A DNA stretch of 64,000 nt from Acinetobacter corruptisaponis (lineage in GTDB: Bacteria > Pseudomonadota > Gammaproteobacteria > Pseudomonadales > Moraxellaceae). A model generated the notes under the pieces. It saw only the letters and a list, made by a program, of their open reading frames with translations, made no database searches and was not told the origin of the DNA. A program made the position numbers and the translations under genes. Each line of letters begins with the position of its first letter. Position 1 is the stretch's first letter. Positions 43,175 to 52,931 of this stretch are shown piece by piece. The DNA lies in contig NZ_CP125670.1 in the NCBI RefSeq assembly GCF_030053775.1, positions 62,001 through 126,000 on the forward strand, in the 5' to 3' direction.

Positions 43175-44221
43175 ATGAGTAAAACATTAGTTGTTGGCGT
43201 AGATGATGGCCATGATGGAATTAAGATCTACAATGGTGAGTTAGCCATTCAATTCAGAATGCCGTCCCGTGTAGCAATTGGCGCAACTATCATGGGCGAT
43301 CCTGATGATGTAAATAGAAAGATCATCAGCGTAAATGGAAATAAATATACTGTTGATGAGTTTTGCTCAGAGCATATCGACACACGTACTGAAGATTATC
43401 CAGTCAGTGAGGCCAATATTGCACTCGTATATCAAGCTTTGGATAAGGCTTTCGGCAAGGACTATCGTGAATTTAAAATTGCCACTGGACTGCCTTTGAA
43501 CCGTTTCTATGGTGGGCAGGACGGAACGAAAAATATTGAATTAATCAATAATAAAACAAAAAACCTGATGATTAATCTGCGTGATAAATCTGTCTTTAAC
43601 CTTTATGAAGCGTCTAATAATTTAGATCCTATTTCAATCACTAAACATATAGTTTTATCTGAAGCGCAATGTGCCTACTTTGATGCACTCATGACAGATA
43701 AAGGGAAAAAAACCGATCTGTATGATGACTTATTTGAGGGAGGATGTGCCGTGATTGATATTGGTGGACGTACCACTGATATTGCCGTAATTAATCCTCA
43801 AGGTGGAACAATGCAAACCTCTCGTTGTGGAACACTGGATGTTGGGATCATTACCCTTAAATCTATACTCAATCAAAACATTAAAGCAAAGTTGAAAATG
43901 TCAACAGACATATCAGATTGGCGACTAAATAAAGCATTAGAATCTGGCACTTTATCAATAGGTAAAGAGAGCCATGATGTATCAGACCTAATTACCCAAG
44001 CCAAAGACAAGGTTATTGAGCAGATCGTCAATAAAGTTAAAGTGCATGTGAGAGACGGAAAGGATCTAGGTGCAGTTCTGCTTGTTGGTGGCGGTTCTAT
44101 CACACTAGGTGAACAACTTACCAATAAACTTGAATACAACAACATCCAGATCGTAAAAGATCCTGAATTCGCAAACGCAAGAGGCATGTATAAATGTGCT
44201 GCGTTTATGGCAAGAATCTAA
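43175..44221 (+). CDS. ParM/StbA-like actin-family ATPase
   Basis: 348 residues from ATG 43175, behind TTGGAG; the frame extends to 43163 without a better site. Actin-like phosphate and adenosine motifs: VGVDDGHDGIKI, CAVIDIGGRTTDIAVINP, GAVLLVGGGSITLG. ParM-type proteins form filaments that push plasmid copies apart. It sits inside the transfer operon between icmT-like and dotM-like genes. The next gene may be its DNA-binding partner. Confidence 0.85.
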   Translation: MSKTLVVGVDDGHDGIKIYNGELAIQFRMPSRVAIGATIMGDPDDVNRKIISVNGNKYTVDEFCSEHIDTRTEDYPVSEANIALVYQALDKAFGKDYREFKIATGLPLNRFYGGQDGTKNIELINNKTKNLMINLRDKSVFNLYEASNNLDPISITKHIVLSEAQCAYFDALMTDKGKKTDLYDDLFEGGCAVIDIGGRTTDIAVINPQGGTMQTSRCGTLDVGIITLKSILNQNIKAKLKMSTDISDWRLNKALESGTLSIGKESHDVSDLITQAKDKVIEQIVNKVKVHVRDGKDLGAVLLVGGGSITLGEQLTNKLEYNNIQIVKDPEFANARGMYKCAAFMARI

Positions 44222-44235
44222 CTTGAGGTGTAGCT

Positions 44236-44886
44236 ATGCCTCAACTTCACAGATTAAGAGTTTCGGTTAGTTTAGACAAATTGCCAACAAGACAAAGGGA
44301 ATTTCTTTTGTCCTTTTTAAAAGTCAATGATTTTGATGCAGGCAAATTATACAGTCACCTAATCTATTACTTTTTCACTCATCCCACAAAAAGTTCAGTT
44401 AGTAATATCGTGGGTTTTCTTGGCAGCAGCAAAGATAAAGTGACACTTAATTTTAATAGTGAAGTAATGGTCAAATTTTTATCTGAACGCAAGCAGACGG
44501 ATAGAGAAATTTACTGTCTGTCAGCACTGTATGAAATGTCAAACTATCTGGCCTACATGATCTCGCAATACTTTACAGCTTTGGAGATCCGAAAAGATCC
44601 AATTGCCACAGCAAAATTGGAAAATGAAGTTTTCCAATTAGGTTGTGGATCTTTTCTAAATCTATTCATTGACCTAATGAGAGATGAAGAATTCAAACGT
44701 AACACTATTGTTATGAGTGCAAGCTTTAACCACGAAAATCTACAAACCGCTTTGCTGATTAATAGTTATACAGAGCAACTTGATACAGATGAAATTGTTG
44801 CTGTGCAGCAGATCCACTTAGAAGAAACCAAAACAGAAAATGATGTCACTCCATCAGATGACTGGAATCATATCTCTATTGCTTAG
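44236..44886 (+). CDS. Possible ParR-like partner of the actin homologue
   Basis: 216 residues, 14 bp after the ParM-like gene. The N-terminus (LHRLRVSVSLDKLPTRQREFLLSFLK) could be a ribbon-helix-helix-type DNA-binding start as in ParR. The rest is helical with an acidic tail. Assignment rests mainly on adjacency. Confidence 0.55.
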   Translation: MPQLHRLRVSVSLDKLPTRQREFLLSFLKVNDFDAGKLYSHLIYYFFTHPTKSSVSNIVGFLGSSKDKVTLNFNSEVMVKFLSERKQTDREIYCLSALYEMSNYLAYMISQYFTALEIRKDPIATAKLENEVFQLGCGSFLNLFIDLMRDEEFKRNTIVMSASFNHENLQTALLINSYTEQLDTDEIVAVQQIHLEETKTENDVTPSDDWNHISIA

Positions 44887-44900
44887 GGTTTAGGTAAACC

Positions 44901-46307
44901 ATGAATCAACATAATCACAGAACCTCAGATTCAAGTACAGATACATTGATCATCGTAGGTGCAATTATATTCGTCACTGTGGGCTTCTTTTGGGGAGCAT
45001 GGCACTATGGCAGTGTAGCTATAGTTAAAATTACTCGAACCCTATTTGGTATCATTGAACTTCCATTCTGGTATTTGCAGCTATTAATCAAGAAGATCAC
45101 CAATAGTGATGCTTCAGTATTGAATTTTACAACCAATACAATCAGCAAATTGTGTTATCCAGATCCCAACCATTACTTAAACCCTTTAATGAATTGCACA
45201 GTCAATATAAAAGCAATTCCTTTTAATTTTTACTATATCAACAACCTGTTTCCATCCATGTTGATTGCAGGAGCACTGATTGGATATGTCTGGTACAAAC
45301 ATAGTAAAAATCTTGTTGATATTCCTGACACTCGTTACGTCAAAGACCACGACCTTGAATCGTTAATTCTCGAATTAAGCGTACTCTACCCTCACCTTAA
45401 GTACATTTCATATTTCGTTCAATCGAAAGTTCCAAACGATAAAGGCTTTTACAGATTAATGCTTTCTCCAAGAGAATTTGTTCTGGAATACAAGCTCGTA
45501 TCTGGTTTTAGAAAATATGAAATTGAGTCTATTGCAGATTTCAACGATGAACAGAATTTTGGTTCTTCACCCAAAGATGATGTATATCCGTTACTTGATG
45601 AAAAGCAATTTGAAAAGGAAATGTACATCCAGTTAGGCGATTTATTAAATTCACCAAAAGATTTAACAGACGGTGAAATTAATTTATTTGCTATCTTCCT
45701 ACCAGTAGCATGTGCCACTGATGAAAATATGTCTGATAAAGAATTTAAGTCGATCTTGAAAAATAAGGATCAAGTTTTAGATTATTTTTGGCATGTAGCG
45801 TACAAGCAACTAACCACTGATAAAAAGTTTATCAACCCTCAAAATCTCAAACCTAGAAGTTACCAGTCATTTAACCGAAAAAAACTTGAAAAGACCGTTT
45901 CTAAATATTGGAAACATCCAGTAGCTCAAGAAATTTTCAGCCAACATGCCTATGCCAGAACAGCTCTGATCGCTACTGTTTATAGAGCACGAATGTTAGG
46001 TGTAATCGCACCCTGCGAATTACGTTGGTTGCGTATGTATGACCGAAATTTATGGGCTTTAGTTCAAAGCGTAGGTAGACCAAGTGTTTTCGTTGAACAA
46101 TTGGCAGCTTTCTCTCATTACACGTCAGAATGCTATTACAAAAGAAAGAAAGTATCTCCAGACTTCAGCTACGGATGGCTTGGCCTAAATGAAGCTCTTA
46201 AGCGATACAAATACAAACAGCCTGATGTATATCTCAATCACCACACCCCACAAATTGAATCAGCTCAGGATTTAGATTCAGTAAAAATTGCTACAGTCTC
46301 ATCATAG
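44901..46307 (+). CDS. dotM: DotM/IcmP/TrbA-like protein
   Basis: 468 residues. Two membrane segments (LIIVGAIIFVTVGFFWGAW; MLIAGALIGYVWY), then a cytoplasmic domain with the family motif CELRWLRMYDRNLWALVQSVGRPSVFVEQLAAFSHY. Partner of DotL in the coupling complex. The next gene is thiol-isomerase-like, as in IncI trbA-trbB. Confidence 0.85.
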   Translation: MNQHNHRTSDSSTDTLIIVGAIIFVTVGFFWGAWHYGSVAIVKITRTLFGIIELPFWYLQLLIKKITNSDASVLNFTTNTISKLCYPDPNHYLNPLMNCTVNIKAIPFNFYYINNLFPSMLIAGALIGYVWYKHSKNLVDIPDTRYVKDHDLESLILELSVLYPHLKYISYFVQSKVPNDKGFYRLMLSPREFVLEYKLVSGFRKYEIESIADFNDEQNFGSSPKDDVYPLLDEKQFEKEMYIQLGDLLNSPKDLTDGEINLFAIFLPVACATDENMSDKEFKSILKNKDQVLDYFWHVAYKQLTTDKKFINPQNLKPRSYQSFNRKKLEKTVSKYWKHPVAQEIFSQHAYARTALIATVYRARMLGVIAPCELRWLRMYDRNLWALVQSVGRPSVFVEQLAAFSHYTSECYYKRKKVSPDFSYGWLGLNEALKRYKYKQPDVYLNHHTPQIESAQDLDSVKIATVSS

Positions 46308-46394
46308 AAATATTTATTTTTCGGATATATGTTTTTTTTAAAATGAGTTATCATTATTTCAATCTTGTTATAAAACCAACCAAAAGGTTTCAAA

Positions 46395-47375
46395 ATGACT
46401 AATAGAACACTTGGGAATCAAACTAATCAATCCCAATTATCAATTAAAAGTTTGATCATTGGATTATTGATAGCTGCTTTCTTATTTGCAATCATCTATT
46501 TATTAGTTCTTAAAAAAACTGACACAGCCTCAAATACAAGCACACAGCAACACGCTGTAGCAGCTGAGAGCAAGGACTACAGTAAAGAACTGCATACAAA
46601 CATGGCACGTCTAGGCACGATTTCGGAAGTCAATAAAATACAAGGTAATCTACTTGCTTGGACGATTGTTATTAATGGTACACCTCAAGTTGTCTTTACA
46701 ACTCCTGATGAAAAAGTCGTTATCACAGGTAACGCATTTGATGTAAACACTATGGATAGCGTCAGTCTTCCAATTCTCCAAGCTGCACAGCAAAAATACG
46801 GAAATGGCACACCAGAAAATCCAAGTGGTTTAGGTACACCGTTAGGTCAGGAACAAGTATCAGTAGACTTTGCCGAAATAGTAGGAGAATGGAATAAACC
46901 TGCTCCTGCTGCAATTGAAGTACTGGCGAAACTAAAAGGTGCAAAAGAGGGTAAAGGATCTGATACTGACACTCTATATGTACTTTATGATCCACGCTGC
47001 CCGAACTGCCACGAAGCTTACCGTGCTACACGCAAATATGTTGAAAAGGGATATTCAATCAAATGGATTCCTACAGTATTGCTAAAACAGTCTGATGATG
47101 GATATAAGCTTGCAGCTGCAACATTACATGATCCAAGTCTATTAAATAAAGCATTTTCCAAAGACACAACTGGCCTACCAGACGCTACAGCAGCGGACAA
47201 AAAAGCTATCGATGAGAATCAGGCATTCTTGGTGCAAGCAACTCAACAAAGTACCAATAGTAATACCATTGCAGTACCAACCGCTTTCTACTTAAACAAA
47301 AAGACTGGTCAGCCAAAAATGGCTACTGGCCTCTCTGATGCAAGTATCCTTGAAATGATCTTTGGTAAAATCTGA
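46395..47375 (+). CDS. TrbB-like thiol-disulfide isomerase (DsbC/DsbG type)
   Basis: 326 residues. N-terminal membrane anchor (LIIGLLIAAFLFAIIYLLVL), then a DsbC-like dimerisation region and a thioredoxin fold with active site CPNC (YDPRCPNCHEAY, about residue 202) and a cis-Pro loop AVPTAFYL. Periplasmic disulfide shuffling for transfer-system proteins. Downstream of the dotM-like gene. Confidence 0.85.
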   Translation: MTNRTLGNQTNQSQLSIKSLIIGLLIAAFLFAIIYLLVLKKTDTASNTSTQQHAVAAESKDYSKELHTNMARLGTISEVNKIQGNLLAWTIVINGTPQVVFTTPDEKVVITGNAFDVNTMDSVSLPILQAAQQKYGNGTPENPSGLGTPLGQEQVSVDFAEIVGEWNKPAPAAIEVLAKLKGAKEGKGSDTDTLYVLYDPRCPNCHEAYRATRKYVEKGYSIKWIPTVLLKQSDDGYKLAAATLHDPSLLNKAFSKDTTGLPDATAADKKAIDENQAFLVQATQQSTNSNTIAVPTAFYLNKKTGQPKMATGLSDASILEMIFGKI

Positions 47376-47389
47376 GAGGTATTATCGCC

Positions 47390-48232
47390 ATGAAATTATT
47401 TAATAAAAAATCGAAAGTAAAAGTGCCTGCAACTTCTCATCAACCATTATCACAATCAAATATTCATGCTGTCAGTAACCCGACTGAAGATGTAGCAAAG
47501 ATTTTATCTGTAAAAATTGAATTTGAAGATAATTGCACCATTGAGAATTTATCACCCAAATTAGTATCAATTCCATTACCTAATGTCCCCTCGTTTGACT
47601 ATGGAATCGACTTCGATAACTTTGATAAGCAAAATGGAACTGATGATCAAGAAATTCCATTTCGTACTGCTTCATTCAAACCATTTGTACTTATTTCTAA
47701 TGTATTGGAAAGTAATCTCGAATCTAAAAAATACACTCTTGCTTCAGTTAAATTAAAAGTGTATCCAAGCCAACTCATTAAGGGTGATGCAGATTGGTAC
47801 AATGATGCAGAGCTTAAACAATATATAGAGGAACAATGGTCACAAGTATTCAATGAAATTTCTGACGCATACAACTTAGGATCTCAAGTTAAATATCCCG
47901 TTAATATGATGTCTGGCCAGAACTATCATCCAGTAGGATCAGCAGCAATTCCTGCGACCCCAAGAACCTATACGATGTTCGGCTATACGTTTACCCCTAT
48001 TCAGTTAGTGTTAATGGTAATTACTGCAATCCTATTAATTTACGTTGCACTTGCCCTCGCCAACAAGTACAGCTCAAACAACCAAACAGCAAGCGGACAG
48101 AATCTTTATTCAAACGCATCGATTGATAAGCAGGTACAAATTGCTGAAGACGTTGTTGCTAAAGTTCAAGATCGCATGGGTGTCCCTAAATTAGCTCAAA
48201 GCGATCTTGGTTGCCTACAAGAAGTTAATTAA
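47390..48232 (+). CDS. Unknown membrane protein in transfer operon, 280 aa
   Basis: Mostly soluble N-terminal 200 residues, one strong membrane segment (PIQLVLMVITAILLIYVALALA, about 203-224) and a short tail. No motif recognised. GAGAGG precedes the start; 14 bp after the isomerase gene. Presumably a transfer-apparatus part. Confidence 0.7.
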   Translation: MKLFNKKSKVKVPATSHQPLSQSNIHAVSNPTEDVAKILSVKIEFEDNCTIENLSPKLVSIPLPNVPSFDYGIDFDNFDKQNGTDDQEIPFRTASFKPFVLISNVLESNLESKKYTLASVKLKVYPSQLIKGDADWYNDAELKQYIEEQWSQVFNEISDAYNLGSQVKYPVNMMSGQNYHPVGSAAIPATPRTYTMFGYTFTPIQLVLMVITAILLIYVALALANKYSSNNQTASGQNLYSNASIDKQVQIAEDVVAKVQDRMGVPKLAQSDLGCLQEVN

Positions 48233-48253
48233 GTTTAGAAAAAGGACTCTAAA

Positions 48254-48649
48254 ATGGATGAACTAGACCAAGATAAACTTTTAACTGCTTTGATCCAAAA
48301 AAATCCTAATTTAACTCATATCAATAAGCATCTAGCTGATTTTAAGTCAGAACCTATTGGTACTTGCTTATTTATGGGTTTACCCATAGAAGATTTTGAG
48401 TCTGTGAAAACTCGGAATACGTTAATTCAAGGCTATTTGCTTTGCTTATTAGAGACGGAACTTTGTAATGAACATGAATACAATGTATTTATGAATGCTT
48501 TAAAATACATTCATGAGTCCAAGACAAAAAAAGAGCAGGACTTTGCTTCTTCTGATCCCTATAATCCCGACAACTTCTTCATAACAGAAGAACCTGATCC
48601 AAATGAGCCAAGTGTAGAAATAGAAACAATTTCAATCACACGTCATTAA
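48254..48649 (+). CDS. Unknown acidic protein, 131 aa
   Basis: Soluble, acidic, helical N-terminus (LDQDKLLTALIQKNPNLTHINKHLADF) and a proline/aspartate-rich tail. AAAAGGA before the start. Same operon; function unknown. Confidence 0.65.
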   Translation: MDELDQDKLLTALIQKNPNLTHINKHLADFKSEPIGTCLFMGLPIEDFESVKTRNTLIQGYLLCLLETELCNEHEYNVFMNALKYIHESKTKKEQDFASSDPYNPDNFFITEEPDPNEPSVEIETISITRH

Positions 48650-48687
48650 GTTTTAATTTTTAAAAAGTTTATTTGAATGAGTTACTT

Positions 48688-49617
48688 ATGGAAAGAAAGG
48701 AACGCCGAAAATCTACTTTAGAGGAATATTACAAGGATATTAAAAACTTAATATCTTTAAACTCTAAAACCTTTAACTTTTCACAGTTAGAAGATGGTTT
48801 CTTTACAAGTAATAAAGACCAAAGTATTTATCTTTTGAAAGGTGGAAAGTCCAACCTTGCAAACCCTCTCAACTCTGATAAAAAGTATCCACTGTTTAGT
48901 GATGACCAAATATCTGAGATCATTACTTTCTTTGATACCTCAATATGGATTGTTGAAAGACGTTTACCCATTCAGTCATATTGTCGGGCAATTACTCAAA
49001 ACTTTGACCTTGAGTTCGACTTGCCTGCGGAATTTATTATTGCTTTAGCAATTTTAAACAAACTTGAATTTTCAAAAATTCAAAGTCAATTCCACATCGA
49101 TGGTACGTCACATCTAATTGAGGCAACTCGCCAGAAGTCTCGGCTCATCTGTGATGTATATGACCAGAAAATCTTTGATGAAATGATCTTTCAAGGTAAT
49201 CGCAGCATCGATGATCCAGAGACAGCAACTTATGTTGAACGTCTCATCGTGACTGGCCATGAACATATCATCACAACTTTAAGGCTTTATTCAAATCTGG
49301 ATGAGTACGTTAATTACGTGAAGCAAGGTTCAAACGATAATTCAATCAGTAAGTTACTTGATATTCGCAAATGTGATGTTAAACGTCTTCGTCAGTATGC
49401 CAATATTGAAAAATTACTACTAGATGACAATCGATCTGCCAGAAGTAGAAAGCTCAAAACTGAAATTGAACGTATCTTGGATAATGTTTGTTATGAGTGG
49501 GTTATTGAAATAGCTCAATCCAAAGGGATAAGTGAGCATAAAGCATTAAAAAACATCATCACAGAACATAAAAAGCTGATCCAACAAAAAACTGAACCAG
49601 AATTGGAGCAAAAATAA
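48688..49617 (+). CDS. Unknown protein, 309 aa
   Basis: From ATG 48688 (MERKERRKSTLEEYYK); a TTG at 48673 in the same frame is possible. Soluble, charged, helical. The segment LLDIRKCDVKRLRQYANIEKLLL might be a DNA-binding helical hairpin, but no family is recognised. Its TAA overlaps the next start as TAATG, so translation is coupled. Confidence 0.65.
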   Translation: MERKERRKSTLEEYYKDIKNLISLNSKTFNFSQLEDGFFTSNKDQSIYLLKGGKSNLANPLNSDKKYPLFSDDQISEIITFFDTSIWIVERRLPIQSYCRAITQNFDLEFDLPAEFIIALAILNKLEFSKIQSQFHIDGTSHLIEATRQKSRLICDVYDQKIFDEMIFQGNRSIDDPETATYVERLIVTGHEHIITTLRLYSNLDEYVNYVKQGSNDNSISKLLDIRKCDVKRLRQYANIEKLLLDDNRSARSRKLKTEIERILDNVCYEWVIEIAQSKGISEHKALKNIITEHKKLIQQKTEPELEQK

Positions 49618-50222
49618 TGAGTGCATTACCTCCTCATATTATCGATGCGCTTGAAGAACTAAAAGATGATGAGATTGAAATTGCATCATCCAATGCGCTA
49701 AAAGTACGTGCATGGCTCTACCTTTTACGGTTTTTAAGTTCTTTTAATTATTTTTACGATAAGAAGAACCCTTACTCCTCTATCGAATTTTCTAGCCAAC
49801 AAGCAAGTTTATTCGCCTTTGGTATAGACGATAACAATCCAGAAAATTTCCTATTTTTCTGTCAGGAAGCAGATTTCTGGTGGCTTAATGAGATCCAGAT
49901 TGAATATGTAACTTTCATAGAAAATTATCTAGTCATTAAATTTCCACCACTTGATTATGAAAATAAAAACATCAAAAGTGATAATAAAATTTCAATCCGC
50001 AGTCTGACTGTAAGTATCCCCTTAAGCGATATGTACATAGATTATTTAAGTTCAAAAAAAGATACTTTTAAGAACATGATCTTAGGTCAAATTAAGAAAT
50101 CTTCCAATGGGTTCAACAAGCTTGAAATCGAACACTTTTCTGATCGTCCAATTCCAGTAATTCATCAGAAGACTGCAATAACCAAGCAACATTTCAAAGC
50201 GAATACGACACGCTTTCTATAG
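49617..50222 (+). CDS. Unknown protein, 201 aa
   Basis: Soluble, with aromatic-rich middle (FLSSFNYFYDKKNPYSSIEF, FLFFCQEADFWWLNEIQ). Starts by TAATG overlap with the preceding gene. No recognised motif; ends 9 bp before the next gene. Confidence 0.65.
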   Translation: MSALPPHIIDALEELKDDEIEIASSNALKVRAWLYLLRFLSSFNYFYDKKNPYSSIEFSSQQASLFAFGIDDNNPENFLFFCQEADFWWLNEIQIEYVTFIENYLVIKFPPLDYENKNIKSDNKISIRSLTVSIPLSDMYIDYLSSKKDTFKNMILGQIKKSSNGFNKLEIEHFSDRPIPVIHQKTAITKQHFKANTTRFL

Positions 50223-50231
50223 GCCAGAAAA

Positions 50232-50861
50232 ATGGATTATGTCACTCTTATTGAAGTTTTTCGGAGTAACCTAATAGATAAGGGATTACTACTAGATCGT
50301 TTAACCTATTCAAATAACCCTTTACACCGTAGAGATATTTTGGCTTGCTCTGAAATGCTTAACAAAGCAATCATGGTTTACCATGAAATGATTGAAAATG
50401 ATGCTATTGCTCCATCAGAATTTATAGATTCAGAATCTTATTTACTACGGAATCAAGTATTTAAAAAAGAAATAAATAAAAATAACTCAAATAAAACAAT
50501 AATTTATGTTATTCACCATATTTCACCTAATTCATTAACTACTGAATTTTCTCAATGTTTAGGTACTCTTAATTCACCTAACGTTTTTGGTCAAGCCTCA
50601 CCCCTGAATTTACAAGGTGTACTACTTAATATTTTTGAAGTAGTTAATTCAAACTTCATATTTCCTGCTTGGTGTAATGTATTTTACATCAATGGGCAGA
50701 AGAATCGTGCCATTCCTAATATTGCATTGAGTTCTATAGAACCTCAACTGAGCAGTGCAATTGATTTCTTTCCAGATGCAATAGAAACACTGAAATCGCT
50801 TTATTCCATTCAATTAAATAACATTGAACTAAATATTGATGATGTATTTATTAAGTCATAA
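50232..50861 (+). CDS. Unknown protein, 209 aa
   Basis: Soluble, asparagine- and isoleucine-rich. The visible pattern (YVIHHISPNSLTTEFSQCLGTLNSPNVFGQ, FPAWCNVFYINGQKNRAIPNIALSSIEPQ) fits no family I know. Last gene of the plus-strand run before the parAB promoter gap. Confidence 0.62.
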   Translation: MDYVTLIEVFRSNLIDKGLLLDRLTYSNNPLHRRDILACSEMLNKAIMVYHEMIENDAIAPSEFIDSESYLLRNQVFKKEINKNNSNKTIIYVIHHISPNSLTTEFSQCLGTLNSPNVFGQASPLNLQGVLLNIFEVVNSNFIFPAWCNVFYINGQKNRAIPNIALSSIEPQLSSAIDFFPDAIETLKSLYSIQLNNIELNIDDVFIKS

Positions 50862-50870
50862 AATTAAAAT

Positions 50871-50916
50871 CTTTCATAAATGAAATTTTTTTAAGAAAAA
50901 TACTTTCATTAATTTT
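50871..50916. promoter_or_regulatory. Palindromic sites upstream of parA
   Basis: TTTCATAAATGAAA (near 50873) and ACTTTCATTAAT (near 50902) lie in the 88-bp gap before parA. Both resemble the perfect palindrome at 37038-37057. Likely operator for ParA/ParB or another plasmid regulator. Confidence 0.55.
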
Positions 50917-50949
50917 ACATCTAAGTTATTCTTTGACTATCGGTGGTGG

Positions 50950-51855
50950 ATGAGCAATGTGCATGAGTTCACCCTATTTCAAAAGGATAAAAAGATGGAA
51001 AAAATCACTGCAAAAGATTCAGGAATCCTTGCTATTGGTAATAGTAAAGGTGGTGTAGGTAAGAGTACGTTCTCAGTTCATTGTGCTTTTTTCTTTGCTG
51101 AGAAAGGCTACAAAGTTGCCTTGATCGATTTAGATAATCAGGGTAATAGTTCTAAACATTTATTAAAATACAATAAAGAAGCCTCTTTACCTGCTTATGT
51201 AAAAAAATCGGATACGAACACAGTCTTAAAAGGCAATGCTGTGGATCTATTCCTAAATGAATTGTCAGACTCGCAGTTATCTATCAATAGTGGTGCAATT
51301 GCTGTATTCCAACCAAATCTAGCATTGGCTAATATTAACAACAGTATCGATACTGAAAAAACGGCTACTTTTAAAGAAAACATATCTAAACTACTGAAAC
51401 ATAGAACAATTATTATTTTTGATACTCCACCAACTTTAGGAAATTTATTGCTTATTCCTTTGTCCGTATCTCATCTGGTTGTTATGCCAACATTATTAAA
51501 AAGTTATGCCGTTGATGGTATTTCAGAATATATTGCTTTTGCACAAAAAATTAAAAAAGCTATGAACCCTGATCTGATCTTGGGAGGCGTAGTACCTAAT
51601 TTAGTAAATAAAAAATCTGAAGTACAAAAAACTGCTTTGGCAGATCTTAACCGTGATGGAAAGGCTTCAAACCTTATCTATTTAGAAAATGATTCCATTC
51701 TTCATTTCACGGAAAAAAATGTAATCGAAGAAGCAGCTGAGCTTGGGATCGCTACATGGCATATCCAAAAGAATTCGACCAGACCAGTCAAAAAGACATT
51801 CTTTACCCTTTTCAAGCAAATTTCAAAACAGCTCAAACTTGCTGCTGACAAGTAA
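50950..51855 (+). CDS. parA: ParA-family partition ATPase
   Basis: 301 residues from 50950 (GGTGGTGG upstream) or 286 from ATG 50995, which has the better spaced AAGGAT. Deviant Walker A KGGVGKST follows shortly after; Walker A' IIIFDTPPTLGNLL and VALIDLDNQGNSSKH complete the ParA fold. Segregates plasmid copies with the ParB encoded 13 bp downstream. Confidence 0.92.
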   Translation: MSNVHEFTLFQKDKKMEKITAKDSGILAIGNSKGGVGKSTFSVHCAFFFAEKGYKVALIDLDNQGNSSKHLLKYNKEASLPAYVKKSDTNTVLKGNAVDLFLNELSDSQLSINSGAIAVFQPNLALANINNSIDTEKTATFKENISKLLKHRTIIIFDTPPTLGNLLLIPLSVSHLVVMPTLLKSYAVDGISEYIAFAQKIKKAMNPDLILGGVVPNLVNKKSEVQKTALADLNRDGKASNLIYLENDSILHFTEKNVIEEAAELGIATWHIQKNSTRPVKKTFFTLFKQISKQLKLAADK

Positions 51856-51868
51856 TAGGAGAATCAAC

Positions 51869-52759
51869 ATGAACTTACTAGACGTTATCACTGGAAGCAA
51901 TGAGCAAGAAAAGGGCGCAAAAACAATGGAGTCAATTGAGGTGGATTTGCACCTCATTGAAGAAGATCCGTTAAACCCACGCAAATTTCTATCAGATAAA
52001 GATGAAGACGAAATGGTGGAAAGCATTAAGGATCGTGGAATATTGCAGGCTATCGTCATTATTCCCCATCCTGATGATTCTACACGCTATATTGTAAAAG
52101 ATGGCAACAGACGCAGAAGAAACGCACTCAGAGCAGGTTTAAAAACGATTCCTGCCGTGATTAAAGCTGAATTCTCTGAATTAGATCAGCTGACTGCTAA
52201 TGTCATGCGTAAAGATATGACAATCTTTGATCTGAGCCACAGTATCAATCGCCTGATCACCAACAAAATTGCCAAGCAAAAGCAAATCGGACTCGCATTA
52301 GGCTTTAATGAGGCAAAAACAAGTAAAATTGCTTCGCTAACAAAAGATGTTCACCAGAGCATCATTGATAATCTTGAGTGGATGCACAATCAAGGAATGT
52401 GTAAAGACTTTTCGGCCATGTATGAGATTGCGAACCTTTCTAAAGAACATCCAGATGAAGTTATCAAATGGGTAGAAAAATTTGCTGCTTCAGGTAAATC
52501 TCTCGGTATGCCAGAAGTGAAAAAACTTAAAAATCAATTTGTCATTGATGAGGAAAAAGAGAATAAAGAAACAACCAAAGCTCCTGACTACAATGAGAAA
52601 GTCATCATTGATATTACTGTGAAAGGAAAAGACAGTCTTGATCGTATTTCATTATTGTCTCAAGGTAAAATTAAAGATGAGGAAGAAAGAGTGGAAGTTC
52701 TTAACGATCTGGCAGAGTTAATCAACGATCTTAAAATTATCCAAAAACAATATAAATAA
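51869..52759 (+). CDS. parB: ParB-family partition protein
   Basis: 296 residues from ATG 51869, preceded by AGGAG; an open frame from 51743 would overlap parA and lacks support. ParB N-terminal domain: EEDPLNPRKFLSDKDEDEMVESIKDRGILQAIVI and IVKDGNRRRRNALRAG, then a helix-turn-helix region (KQKQIGLALGFNEAKTSKIASL) and a C-terminal dimerisation helix. A strong terminator follows. Confidence 0.9.
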   Translation: MNLLDVITGSNEQEKGAKTMESIEVDLHLIEEDPLNPRKFLSDKDEDEMVESIKDRGILQAIVIIPHPDDSTRYIVKDGNRRRRNALRAGLKTIPAVIKAEFSELDQLTANVMRKDMTIFDLSHSINRLITNKIAKQKQIGLALGFNEAKTSKIASLTKDVHQSIIDNLEWMHNQGMCKDFSAMYEIANLSKEHPDEVIKWVEKFAASGKSLGMPEVKKLKNQFVIDEEKENKETTKAPDYNEKVIIDITVKGKDSLDRISLLSQGKIKDEEERVEVLNDLAELINDLKIIQKQYK

Positions 52760-52770
52760 CATATCAAAAA

Positions 52771-52797
52771 AACCTCCGTAAAAAGGAGGTTTTTTTT
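52771..52797 (+). terminator. parAB terminator
   Basis: AACCTCC / GGAGGTT stem with a 6-base loop followed by TTTTTTT, 12 bp after the parB stop. Confidence 0.9.
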
Positions 52798-52931
52798 AGG
52801 TAATGTATTAACAAGAATATTCAACAGCCATATCAGAGTATAGGTAACTCAAGCTTACAAATGTCTCTAACAATTTAATACTGAACCGTACCGGGTTTGT
52901 CGGAGAGTCAATATTCTGAGAGACTATCCCG

